Of a DNA stretch of 7,925 bases, positions 1 through 5,848 are shown piece after piece. Where the stretch lies: assembly GCA_937881155.1 (NCBI GenBank), contig CALGFI010000152.1, forward strand, positions 1 to 7,925, read 5' to 3'. Made by a program: the position numbers and the translations under genes. The notes beneath the pieces were generated by a model. That model was not told where the DNA came from, did no database searches, and worked only from the letters and a program-made list of their open reading frames with translations. Every line of letters begins with the position of its first letter. Position 1 is the stretch's first letter. The DNA comes from an uncultured bacterium (GTDB lineage Bacteria; Actinomycetota; UBA4738; HRBIN12).

Positions 1-1
1 C

Positions 2-1204
2 GGCGATCCCGGGTTCCGCGACGTCCTCAAGATTCGCGAAGTCAGAGCCACGCTCGTCGGCACGTTCGTGATCATGCTCGGGTTCGGGATCCTGTTGCCG
101 GTCCTCCCCACCTACGCCAGAACCTTCGACGTCGGCTACGACGCCGTTGGACTGCTGATCGCGGGATTCAACCTGACGCGACTCGTCGCCGATCCGTTCG
201 TCGGGCGGTTCATCGACCGGTACGGCGAGCGGGGGACGACCGCGGCGGGGGCCATCATCGTCGGCGCCAGCTCGATCGCGGCGGGTCTGGCGCCCACGTT
301 CCCTCTGCTCGTCGTGTTCAGGTCGCTTGGCGGGATCGGCTCGTCGCTGTTCTTCGCCGCGTTGCTCTCCTTCCTCCTGCGAACGATCCCGTCGGAGCGT
401 TCCGGACGCGTGATGAGCGTGTACTACGGCTCGTTCAACGTCGGATTCATCGCAGGGGGTCCGCTCGGAGGCGTCGTCGCGCGACTGTTCGGCCTGGCGA
501 GCCCGCTCCATGTCTACGGGATTGCGTGCTTCGCGGCGGCGGCCTTGTTCTGGCGCACCATCCACAACCCCGCGAGGAACGCCGAGGAGACGCGCAAGGG
601 CGCGCTCCGCCGGCTCCCGTGGACGCGCCCCTTCGTCGCCGTGCTCGTCTCGAACGGCGCCTATGCGTGGATGATCGGCGCGCTGTTCTCCACGCTGATC
701 CCTCTGTTCGGGGTCGAGGAGGTCGGCCTGACCCTCGGTGGCGTCGGCCTCGCCCTGGCCATCGTCACCGCGACGGAGCTCGCTTCGCTGTTCCCGGCAG
801 GCAAGGCAACGGACCGTCGAGGGCGTCGCGCCGTGCTCGTTCCGTCGCTCGCGGCGCTCGCGGCGATAACCGCGGTCCTGGGGCTCGCGTCCGCGCCGAC
901 GCCGTTCATGATCGCGATGGCCGTGCTCGGTGTCGCCAGCGGATACGCCGGGGTTCCGCCGGCGCCGATGCTGTCGGACGTCACACCGGACGAGCTGAAG
1001 GGAACGGCCGTCGCGGTGTTCCGCTTCGTGGGCGACCTGGGGTTCGTCCTCGGTCCGCTCGTCGCCGGGTGGGCTGCCGATGCGTTCGGGTTCGGGACCT
1101 CGTTCGTCATCAACGCCGCGCCCACGCTCGTCGCGTTGGCCCTGGTGCTCTCGATACGTGAGACGATGCCGTCGATGCGGGTTCGACGCGAGGTCGGTTT
1201 GTAG
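2..1204 (+). CDS. MFS transporter, drug:H+ antiporter type, 5' partial
   Basis: Major facilitator superfamily permease of the cytoplasmic membrane, probably a proton-coupled exporter. The reading frame is open from base 2 with no start codon before GTG 68, and starting there would cut the first membrane helix, so the gene begins upstream of the window; 400 residues are visible, near full length. Numbering from base 2: the MFS loop 2-3 motif GRFIDRYGERG lies at about 68-78, a motif-B-like RSLGGIGSS near 107-115, and the antiporter motif-C-like GGPLGG near 152-157, which favours export. A second-half copy of the loop motif, GKATDRRGRR, lies near 267-276. Hydrophobicity fits about 12 helices in two six-helix halves. 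The stop TAG (1202-1204) is 4 bp before the next gene, so the two are probably co-transcribed. The substrate cannot be deduced; DHA1-type multidrug or sugar efflux are the closest broad options. Confidence 0.9.
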   Translation, partial: GDPGFRDVLKIREVRATLVGTFVIMLGFGILLPVLPTYARTFDVGYDAVGLLIAGFNLTRLVADPFVGRFIDRYGERGTTAAGAIIVGASSIAAGLAPTFPLLVVFRSLGGIGSSLFFAALLSFLLRTIPSERSGRVMSVYYGSFNVGFIAGGPLGGVVARLFGLASPLHVYGIACFAAAALFWRTIHNPARNAEETRKGALRRLPWTRPFVAVLVSNGAYAWMIGALFSTLIPLFGVEEVGLTLGGVGLALAIVTATELASLFPAGKATDRRGRRAVLVPSLAALAAITAVLGLASAPTPFMIAMAVLGVASGYAGVPPAPMLSDVTPDELKGTAVAVFRFVGDLGFVLGPLVAGWAADAFGFGTSFVINAAPTLVALALVLSIRETMPSMRVRREVGL

Positions 1205-1208
1205 CGAG

Positions 1209-1646
1209 GTGCGCGTCGAGACGTCCACGCATCTCCCCGTTCCGCCGGAGGACGCGTGGCGGACGCTGCTCCGCTGGGAGGAACAGTCGGAGTGGATCCG
1301 CGACGCCGATTCCGTACGTGTGCTGACCGAACACCGCGAAGGGCTCGGCGTCCGCATCGCGGTGAGGAACCGCGTGTTCAACGTCCCGATGTTCACGGAG
1401 GAGCTCGAGGTCACCGGCTGGGACCCGCCGCGACGTCTGCAGATGACGCACATGAGCTTCATCCACGGCACCGGCACGTGGAAGCTCGACCCCGAGGCAG
1501 GGGGGACTCGCTTCCGGTGGGTCGAGGACGTCTCGCTGCCGATCCGCGGGCTCGGCGAAATCGCCCTGTGGGTGTACCGGCCGTTCCTCCTGCACCTCAT
1601 GCGCGGCGCGATGCGCGACCTTCGCGCGTTCGTCGTCCCGACCTGA
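1209..1646 (+). CDS. SRPBCC (START/polyketide-cyclase-like) family protein
   Basis: Small soluble protein of 145 residues with the look of the SRPBCC helix-grip fold. The N-terminal strand RVETSTHLPVPPEDAW leads into the first helix, which is typical of polyketide_cyc2 members. Alternating strands follow, including GVRIAVRNRVFNVPMFTEEL (about 47-66), TGTWKLDP and TRFRWVEDVSL (100-110). A long C-terminal helix, about 118-142, contains the LMRGAMRDLRAF pattern usual in this family. I chose GTG 1209 because the typical N-terminal strand begins there; upstream the frame only runs inside the transporter gene. A weak AGG at 1191-1193 lies 15 bases upstream, so translation may rely on coupling to the preceding gene (4 bp gap). 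The fold binds hydrophobic ligands, but no catalytic residue identifies a reaction. Probably a lipid or small-molecule binding protein; function unknown. Confidence 0.8.
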   Translation: MRVETSTHLPVPPEDAWRTLLRWEEQSEWIRDADSVRVLTEHREGLGVRIAVRNRVFNVPMFTEELEVTGWDPPRRLQMTHMSFIHGTGTWKLDPEAGGTRFRWVEDVSLPIRGLGEIALWVYRPFLLHLMRGAMRDLRAFVVPT

Positions 1647-1656
1647 GAGCAGACAG

Positions 1657-3042
1657 ATGGCGAGCGTGAGCGAGCGCATCGAACGCGTCCTCGAGCGCGA
1701 GGCGCCGGCCTGGGGCATCCGTTCGATCCCTACCGAACGCCGAATCCTGAACGGCCTCGACCTGGCGGTGCTGTGGGGCGATCTGTCGGTCGGTCTGCTG
1801 GTGATGGTGACCGGCGCGCTGCTCGTTCCGGCGCTCGGGTTTTCCCAAGCGCTCCTGGCGATCGCCGTCGGCAGCGTGATCGGGTGCGTGCCCCTCGCGC
1901 TCGTCGCGCTCGCCGGCCAGCGCGAGGGCGTGCCCACGATGGTGCTGTTCCGGCCGGTCCTCGGAGAGCGCGGGTCCTTCCTTCCCACTGCCCTGAACGT
2001 CCTGCAGCTCGTCGGATGGACGGCAGTCGAGTTCTGGGCGATCGGCGAGGTGGCGAACGTCGCGTCGGACCGTCTGTTCGGTTTCGACGCGCGCGAGTTC
2101 TGGGTCGCCGTCGTCGCGGTGGTCTGCACGGCGCTCGCGCTCGGCGGTCCGATCCTCGTCGTCCGCCGGTGGCTCGAGCGGTTCGGGATCTACGTGCTGA
2201 TCGCGACGGCGGTGTGGATCACCGTGGGGGTGCTCGGCGAGACCGATCTCGGACGGCTGTGGGATAGAGCCGGAGATGGTGGGCTGCCGTTCTGGCTCGC
2301 GGTCGACCTCGTGATCGTCATGCCGATCTCGTGGCTGCCGCTCGCCGCCGACTACACGCGGTTCGCGAAGCCCGGATCGCGTGCCGTCGCCGGCACGTAC
2401 GTCGGCTACCTGATCGGGAACGTCTGGTTCTACGCGCTCGGCGTTCTGATAGCGCTTGCGGCCGGCGAGACGCCCGACGTGGCCGGGATCGGAACGTCGA
2501 TCGTCGTTCTCGCCGGCGGCGGCGTCGTCCTGCTCGCGCTCCTCGTCGGCGAGAGCGACAACGCGTTCGCCGACATCTATTCCGCGGCCGTGTCGACGCA
2601 GAACGCCGCGCCGAACGTGCCGCAGCGCGCGCTCGTCGGGATCGTCGGCTCGATCTCCTTCATCCTCGCGCTCGCCTTCACTATGGAACGGTACGAGTTC
2701 TTCCTGTTCCTGATCGGTTCGGTGTTCGTGCCGTTGTTCGGCGTGTTCGCCGCCGATTACTTCGTTCGAGCGCGCGGTCGGTACGGCGAAGCGACGTTGT
2801 TCGAGCGCACCGGCGTCCACGCCAGGGCGCTCGTCCCGTGGATCGCCGGGTTCGTCATGTTCCACTGGTGCGTTCCCACCGGACCTCAAGCCTGGACGGA
2901 CGCCGTGGAGACCGTCTTCGCCGAATGGCTCTCGTTGCCGTTCCCGCTGTTCGACTCTCGCCTCGGCGCGAGCCTCCCGAGCTTCGCCGTCGCGTTCGCC
3001 CTCGCGCTTGCACTCCCGAACCGCAAGGCGGCTACTCGATGA
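1657..3042 (+). CDS. NCS1 family cytosine/purine-type permease (CytX-like)
   Basis: Integral membrane protein of 461 residues in the nucleobase:cation symporter-1 family (Pfam Transp_cyt_pur type), importing a nucleobase or related heterocycle with H+ or Na+. Family marks: N-terminal GIRSIPTERRILNGLDLAVL (20-39) leading into helix 1; NVLQLVGWTAVEF (114-126), reminiscent of the hydroxymethylpyrimidine transporter CytX; WLPLAADYTRF (226-236), the NCS1 aDYxR motif; NAFADIYSAAVSTQN (302-316); and AADYFVRARGRYG (365-377). About 12 helices are visible. Start ATG 1657 follows a weak GAGAG (1645-1649) with a 7-base spacer and lies 10 bp after the SRPBCC stop, so it belongs to the same operon. The last 11 bases overlap the 3' end of the convergent cupin gene. 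There is no room for a TPP riboswitch directly upstream, so the thiamine-precursor reading is unsupported; cytosine, purine or allantoin-type substrates are equally possible. Confidence 0.88.
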   Translation: MASVSERIERVLEREAPAWGIRSIPTERRILNGLDLAVLWGDLSVGLLVMVTGALLVPALGFSQALLAIAVGSVIGCVPLALVALAGQREGVPTMVLFRPVLGERGSFLPTALNVLQLVGWTAVEFWAIGEVANVASDRLFGFDAREFWVAVVAVVCTALALGGPILVVRRWLERFGIYVLIATAVWITVGVLGETDLGRLWDRAGDGGLPFWLAVDLVIVMPISWLPLAADYTRFAKPGSRAVAGTYVGYLIGNVWFYALGVLIALAAGETPDVAGIGTSIVVLAGGGVVLLALLVGESDNAFADIYSAAVSTQNAAPNVPQRALVGIVGSISFILALAFTMERYEFFLFLIGSVFVPLFGVFAADYFVRARGRYGEATLFERTGVHARALVPWIAGFVMFHWCVPTGPQAWTDAVETVFAEWLSLPFPLFDSRLGASLPSFAVAFALALALPNRKAATR

Positions 3043-3367
3043 CTCGCCTCGGCGGGGGCGGAGCGGCGACCAGCAACACGACCGCCGGATCATCGGTGGC
3101 GTTCGTGATCGAGAGCTCGGATCCGGCCGGCACGAGCGCGGTCTCCCACTGTTCGCGCCGCTTCCGTCCGCGGTCGACCTGAACGACGACCTTACCCGTC
3201 ATTACGACGAGGATCGCGTCCGAGTCGCGGTCGGCGATTGGGCCGAGCGCCTGACTCCGCTCCAGGCAGACGACCTCGGACCACATCCGTTCGGTCTCGA
3301 ACAACGTCTCGTGCCGCGGGCCGTCCTCGTCGAAATGAACCAGGTCTCGAAGGTCTCGCGCGTCCAT
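3032..3367 (-). CDS. Small cupin-like protein lacking metal ligands
   Basis: Protein of 111 residues with a single cupin-type beta-barrel. The segment SDAILVVMTGKVVVQVD (49-65) matches the first cupin motif, and ETALVPAGSELSITNA (75-90) matches the second (PxGxxxxxxN). The usual metal ligands are absent: by spacing, the two motif-1 histidines fall on I44 and D46, the glutamate on A51, and the motif-2 histidine on L85; N89 is kept. It is therefore probably not a metal-dependent dioxygenase, but rather a sugar-epimerase-like, isomerase-like or pure binding cupin. Start ATG at 3367-3365 has no Shine-Dalgarno; a TACGCT element ends 8 bases upstream, which suggests a nearly leaderless mRNA. The gene is convergent with the permease, overlapping it by 11 bp, and divergent from pepA. 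Its role is unknown. Confidence 0.75.
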   Translation of the reverse strand: MDARDLRDLVHFDEDGPRHETLFETERMWSEVVCLERSQALGPIADRDSDAILVVMTGKVVVQVDRGRKRREQWETALVPAGSELSITNATDDPAVVLLVAAPPPPRRVIE

Positions 3368-3375
3368 CGCGCCGA

Positions 3376-3381
3376 AGCGTA
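3376..3381 (-). promoter_or_regulatory. Candidate -10 element of the cupin gene (TACGCT)
   Basis: On the minus strand TACGCT fits the TANNNT -10 pattern and is followed by 8 bases and then the ATG at 3367. Transcription would start at or within a couple of bases of the start codon, giving a leaderless or near-leaderless message. This agrees with the absence of a ribosome binding site. No convincing -35 is visible. Inference from pattern and spacing only. Confidence 0.3.
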
Positions 3382-3410
3382 CTCGGCGCGCCCGAGCAGG
3401 AACGCCTCGC

Positions 3411-3416
3411 TAGACT
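3411..3416 (+). promoter_or_regulatory. Candidate -10 element of pepA (TAGACT)
   Basis: TAGACT fits TANNNT and lies in the 67-bp gap between the divergent cupin and pepA ATG codons. The transcript would begin near 3422-3424, giving a leader of about 35 bases to GTG 3459 that includes AAGGAG, or only about 12 bases to ATG 3435. No -35 hexamer is recognisable at the expected spacing. Confidence 0.42.
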
Positions 3417-3446
3417 GACGCATCGTTTAGGGGGATGTCGAAAACC

Positions 3447-3452
3447 AAGGAG
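3447..3452 (+). promoter_or_regulatory. Shine-Dalgarno AAGGAG deciding the pepA start
   Basis: AAGGAG is a near-perfect anti-16S match placed 6 bases before GTG 3459. The alternative ATG 3435 has a purine run (AGGGGG, 3429-3434) touching the start codon with no spacer, which is a poor position for ribosome binding. The site therefore supports GTG 3459 as the translation start. Confidence 0.65.
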
Positions 3453-3458
3453 TGGCGG

Positions 3459-4952
3459 GTGCCGAACTTCACCTTCTCGACGAAGCCGCCGCAGTCCGTG
3501 CGTGCGGACGTCCTCGTTCTTCCGATCTTCGAAGGGCTCGAGCCGGGTCCGGGTGTTCGCCCGGTGCGGGGTGTCGATCTCGTTGCGCTGTACGAGGCGG
3601 CAGGCAACAAGGGCAAGCGCGGTGAGTACCTCATCGTGCCGAACGCCGGACTCGACGGCGTGGAGGCGTCGGCAATCCTCCTTCTCGGCGTCGGCAAGCG
3701 GGACGACGCCGGACCGGACGCGTGCCGCCGCGCGATCGGCAAGGTCGCGCGACAGCTCTCGAAGCGGGCGCGGGTCGCCACGACGTTGCCGCAGATCGCC
3801 GGTCGAGCGTTCGACGAGGCGGTCCAGGCGACGGTCGAAGGAGTCCTCCTCGGGGCCTACCGGTTCGATCGCTACAAGTCGAACTCGAACGACGACACGC
3901 CGAAGCTGCGCGAGGTTGCGATCCTCGGCGGTGCGCGCGCCGATGCGCGTTCGGCGAGAACCGCAATCAATCGGGGGCAGGTGATCGCCGAGTCGCAGAT
4001 GTGGGCGCGCGACCTCGTGAACACGCCCGCGCTCGACCTCCCGCCGGCCGAGCTGGCCCGCGAGGCGCAGAAGATGGCTCGCCAGGTCGGCCTCAAGGCG
4101 AAGATCTGGAGCGAGGCGGAGCTCAAGCGCGGCGGCTTCGGCGGCATCTTGGGCGTCGGACAGGGGAGCGTTCGGCCGCCGCGGATGATCGAGCTCCGCT
4201 ACGAGAACGGCTCGGGCGCGCCGATCGCGCTCACCGGCAAAGGGATCGCGTTCGACTCCGGCGGCCTGTCGATCAAGCCGGCCGACGGGATGGAGTGGAT
4301 GAAGAGCGACATGGGCGGCGCCGCGTCGATCCTCGGCGCGATGCGCGCGATCGCGCTGCTCGAACCTCGCTTGAACGTGATCGCGGCGATCCCCTCGAGC
4401 GAGAACATGCCGAGCGGCTCGGCGATCCGTCCCGGCGACGTGCTGACACATCGTGGCGGCAAGACCTCGGAGGTGCTGAACACCGACGCCGAGGGACGAT
4501 TGGTGCTCGCGGACGCGCTGGCGTACCTGGCGGAGCAAGGACCGCGCGCGATCATCGACACCGCGACGCTCACCGGCGCATGCATGGTCGCGCTCGGCGA
4601 CGAGGTGTGGGGCGCGATGGGCAACGACCGTCAGCTGATCCGCGACGTGCTCGCCGCCGGCGAGGCCGTCGGGGAGCCGGGCTGGGAGCTCCCGTTGTAC
4701 GAGCCGTACCGCAAGCTGATCGACTCGGAGATCGCCGACATCAAGAACATCGGCAAGCGCTACGGCGGGGCGATCACCGCGGCCTTCTTCCTCCGCGAGT
4801 TCGTCGGCGACATCCCATGGGTTCACCTCGACATCGCAGGCCCGGCGTTCTCGGATCGCGTTGGTGACTACTGGCCGAAGGGCGCGACCGGCGTCCCGGT
4901 CAGGACGCTTGTGAGGTACGTGCTCTTGCAGGCGGGCACTCGGCGGCGCTAG
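3459..4952 (+). CDS. pepA: Leucyl aminopeptidase (M17 family)
   Basis: Cytosolic two-metal exopeptidase that releases N-terminal residues from peptides; family members are hexamers. From GTG 3459 it has 497 residues, the usual M17 length. The N-terminal macro-like domain (about 1-160) is followed by the catalytic domain. Metal and catalytic residues are all present: K261 and D266 in GKGIAFDSGG, K273 in LSIKPAD, D284 in MKSDMGGAAS, and D343, E345 and R347 in the signature NTDAEGRLVLADAL. The C-terminal HLDIAGPAF and KGATGVPVRTLVRYV segments are also characteristic. GTG 3459 is preferred over ATG 3435 (8 residues longer) because AAGGAG lies 6 bases upstream of the GTG and the product then begins directly with the first beta strand. 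A TAGACT -10 candidate lies at 3411-3416. The gene stands alone, divergent from the cupin gene and convergent with the methyltransferase gene 13 bp away. Some PepA proteins also bind DNA; nothing here tests that. Confidence 0.95.
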   Translation: MPNFTFSTKPPQSVRADVLVLPIFEGLEPGPGVRPVRGVDLVALYEAAGNKGKRGEYLIVPNAGLDGVEASAILLLGVGKRDDAGPDACRRAIGKVARQLSKRARVATTLPQIAGRAFDEAVQATVEGVLLGAYRFDRYKSNSNDDTPKLREVAILGGARADARSARTAINRGQVIAESQMWARDLVNTPALDLPPAELAREAQKMARQVGLKAKIWSEAELKRGGFGGILGVGQGSVRPPRMIELRYENGSGAPIALTGKGIAFDSGGLSIKPADGMEWMKSDMGGAASILGAMRAIALLEPRLNVIAAIPSSENMPSGSAIRPGDVLTHRGGKTSEVLNTDAEGRLVLADALAYLAEQGPRAIIDTATLTGACMVALGDEVWGAMGNDRQLIRDVLAAGEAVGEPGWELPLYEPYRKLIDSEIADIKNIGKRYGGAITAAFFLREFVGDIPWVHLDIAGPAFSDRVGDYWPKGATGVPVRTLVRYVLLQAGTRRR

Positions 4953-4959
4953 ACGCCGC
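4943..4959. terminator. Possible shared hairpin between convergent pepA and methyltransferase genes
   Basis: A perfect 6-bp GC-only stem (GCGGCG with CGCCGC) and a 5-base loop (CTAGA) cover the pepA stop codon, within the short junction between the two convergent genes. It reads the same on both strands and could slow transcription from either side. There is no T-tract, so it is not a canonical intrinsic terminator, and such stems arise by chance in GC-rich DNA. Confidence 0.25.
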
Positions 4960-4965
4960 TCGTCA

Positions 4966-5757
4966 TCACGGCTTCACGCCGGTGACGAACACGACGTCGC
5001 GGAAGTCGTTGACCGGGTCGGCGAACCGTTCGGCGAACGTCCTGCTGGCTCGGTCGAGGAACGAGCCGAAGCCCGACGGTCCGAGCATCGAACGCACGAG
5101 GCGGCCCGTGGCCCACGTGCTCATCCCCTCGACGTACTCGTGGAGCGCGTACTGGAACTGATAGGTCCGCAGCTCGGTTCGCACGCTCCGAAGGCCGGAA
5201 TCGGTCAGAGCCTCTTGGAGCGCGTCAGGCTCGCGGAAGCGCTCACGCCAGGGGAGCGCCTCGCCGAGCGATGACCGCAGCACCGGGCGCGGGACGACAC
5301 CCTCCACGAGCTCGAGCCACGTCCGCGTGAGATCGTCGTCGACGTCCGCCCAGGCGCTGAGCGTCATCCGGCCGCCCGAGCGCAGGACCCGCGTCATGTC
5401 GAAGAGCGCCGTTTGGTACTTCGTGAAATGCGCGATGACGAAGTTCGCGATCACGGCGTCAAATGCGCCGTCGCGGAACGGCAGGTCGATGGCCTCGGCC
5501 GCCGCGGTGTGCACGTTCGGCCTCGCCGTGCGGCCCACTCGAAGCATGCCGAGCGACTCGTCGATCCCCACGGCGTCGGCCCCTCGCTCGATCGCTGCCT
5601 CCGCGGCGATGCCGGTTCCCGTACCCACGTCGAGCACACGCGTCCCCGTCGTCGCGCCGGCGATCTCGACCAGGTCGCGCGCCGGCTGCGCGAGGCGTGG
5701 AGCGTGGATCCGCTCGTACGTCTCCGCGATGTCGTCGTAGGTGCGCCAGTCGTTCAC
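4966..5757 (-). CDS. Class I SAM-dependent methyltransferase (Methyltransf_11/25 type)
   Basis: Soluble Rossmann-fold methyltransferase of 263 residues. Motif I is VLDVGTGTG (41-49), the SAM-binding glycine loop. The acidic residue at the end of strand 2 is D66 in AVGIDES. AAEAIDLPFRDGAFDAVIA (86-104) contains the motif II/III region seen in UbiE/BioC-like enzymes, and RVLRSGGRMTLSAW (123-136) is the usual post-III strand. The C-terminal third (about 150-263) is a less conserved, substrate-recognising part with aromatic residues (YQFQYALHEY), so the acceptor may be a small molecule or quinone-like ring; this is a guess. The start is GTG (5757-5755), with TAGGCT ending 9 bases upstream and only a GGGG that is too near the likely transcript start to be an ordinary binding site, so leaderless or short-leader translation is likely. 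UbiE/MenG itself is not supported. Confidence 0.88.
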   Translation of the reverse strand: MNDWRTYDDIAETYERIHAPRLAQPARDLVEIAGATTGTRVLDVGTGTGIAAEAAIERGADAVGIDESLGMLRVGRTARPNVHTAAAEAIDLPFRDGAFDAVIANFVIAHFTKYQTALFDMTRVLRSGGRMTLSAWADVDDDLTRTWLELVEGVVPRPVLRSSLGEALPWRERFREPDALQEALTDSGLRSVRTELRTYQFQYALHEYVEGMSTWATGRLVRSMLGPSGFGSFLDRASRTFAERFADPVNDFRDVVFVTGVKP

Positions 5758-5766
5758 GGTTACCCC

Positions 5767-5772
5767 AGCCTA
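5767..5772 (-). promoter_or_regulatory. Candidate -10 element of the methyltransferase gene (TAGGCT)
   Basis: TAGGCT on the minus strand ends 9 bases before the GTG start of the methyltransferase gene. Transcription would begin within a few bases of that codon, so the mRNA is predicted to be leaderless or to have a very short leader. No clear -35 was found at the usual distance. Confidence 0.38.
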
Positions 5773-5799
5773 CTGGGCGCGTCCGGCACCGAAGCTCCG

Positions 5800-5826
5800 T
5801 TGAACGAGCATGGCTCGCCGTAGGCT
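5800..5826 (+). promoter_or_regulatory. Candidate promoter of the 5849-7925 operon (TTGAAC / TAGGCT)
   Basis: TTGAAC (5800-5805) resembles a -35 and TAGGCT (5821-5826) a -10, with a 15-bp spacer that is shorter than the usual 17. The start would be near 5832-5834, leaving a short leader that contains GGTGAG (5838-5843) 5 bases before ATG 5849. A 13-base palindrome (5805-5817) occupies most of the spacer and could be an operator. Confidence 0.45.
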
Positions 5827-5848
5827 GGCGCGTGATGGGTGAGCGCGC

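Larger units (their letters stand above)
5758..5848. promoter_or_regulatory. Divergent intergenic promoter region with 9-bp inverted repeat
   Basis: This 91-bp gap separates the divergent methyltransferase and membrane-protein genes. CCAGCCTAC (5765-5773) and GTAGGCTGG (5820-5828) are exact reverse complements, 46 bp apart. Each arm contains a TAGGCT -10 candidate pointing at its own gene: 5772-5767 on the minus strand and 5821-5826 on the plus strand. A short palindrome, CGAGC-ATG-GCTCG (5805-5817), lies between them. No small gene is evident in the gap. Confidence 0.4.

Noticed and set aside
68..70. GTG 68 as the true start of the MFS gene
   Set aside because: The frame is open to the window edge and the first membrane helix begins before this codon, so the gene starts upstream of the window.
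526..1161. 211-codon plus-strand frame inside the MFS gene
   Set aside because: Arg/Gly/Ala-rich out-of-frame translation of an unmistakable transporter gene.
1080..1208. Longer N-terminus for the SRPBCC protein from ATG 1080
   Set aside because: The extra residues are basic low-complexity sequence read inside the MFS gene; the family N-terminus starts at GTG 1209.
1647..1656. TPP riboswitch ahead of the CytX-like permease
   Set aside because: Only 10 bases separate it from the preceding gene, and no THI-box-like sequence is seen inside the SRPBCC gene.
1110..2129. 339-codon minus-strand open frame
   Set aside because: Spans three genes antisense, with a Ser/Thr/Arg-rich composition typical of a GC-driven shadow.
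1597..3093. 498-codon minus-strand open frame opposite the permease gene
   Set aside because: Arg/Glu/Asp-rich low-complexity translation with no fold or motif. It mirrors the codon bias of the plus-strand permease, whose family motifs are clear.
3192..4826. 544-codon minus-strand open frame opposite pepA
   Set aside because: Shadow of the high-GC pepA gene, rich in Arg, Asp and His without domain signal; it also crosses the cupin gene in another frame.
4966..5757. Methyltransferase as UbiE/MenG of quinone biosynthesis
   Set aside because: Shares only the general Rossmann motifs; the UbiE-specific segments are not visible and no quinone genes adjoin.
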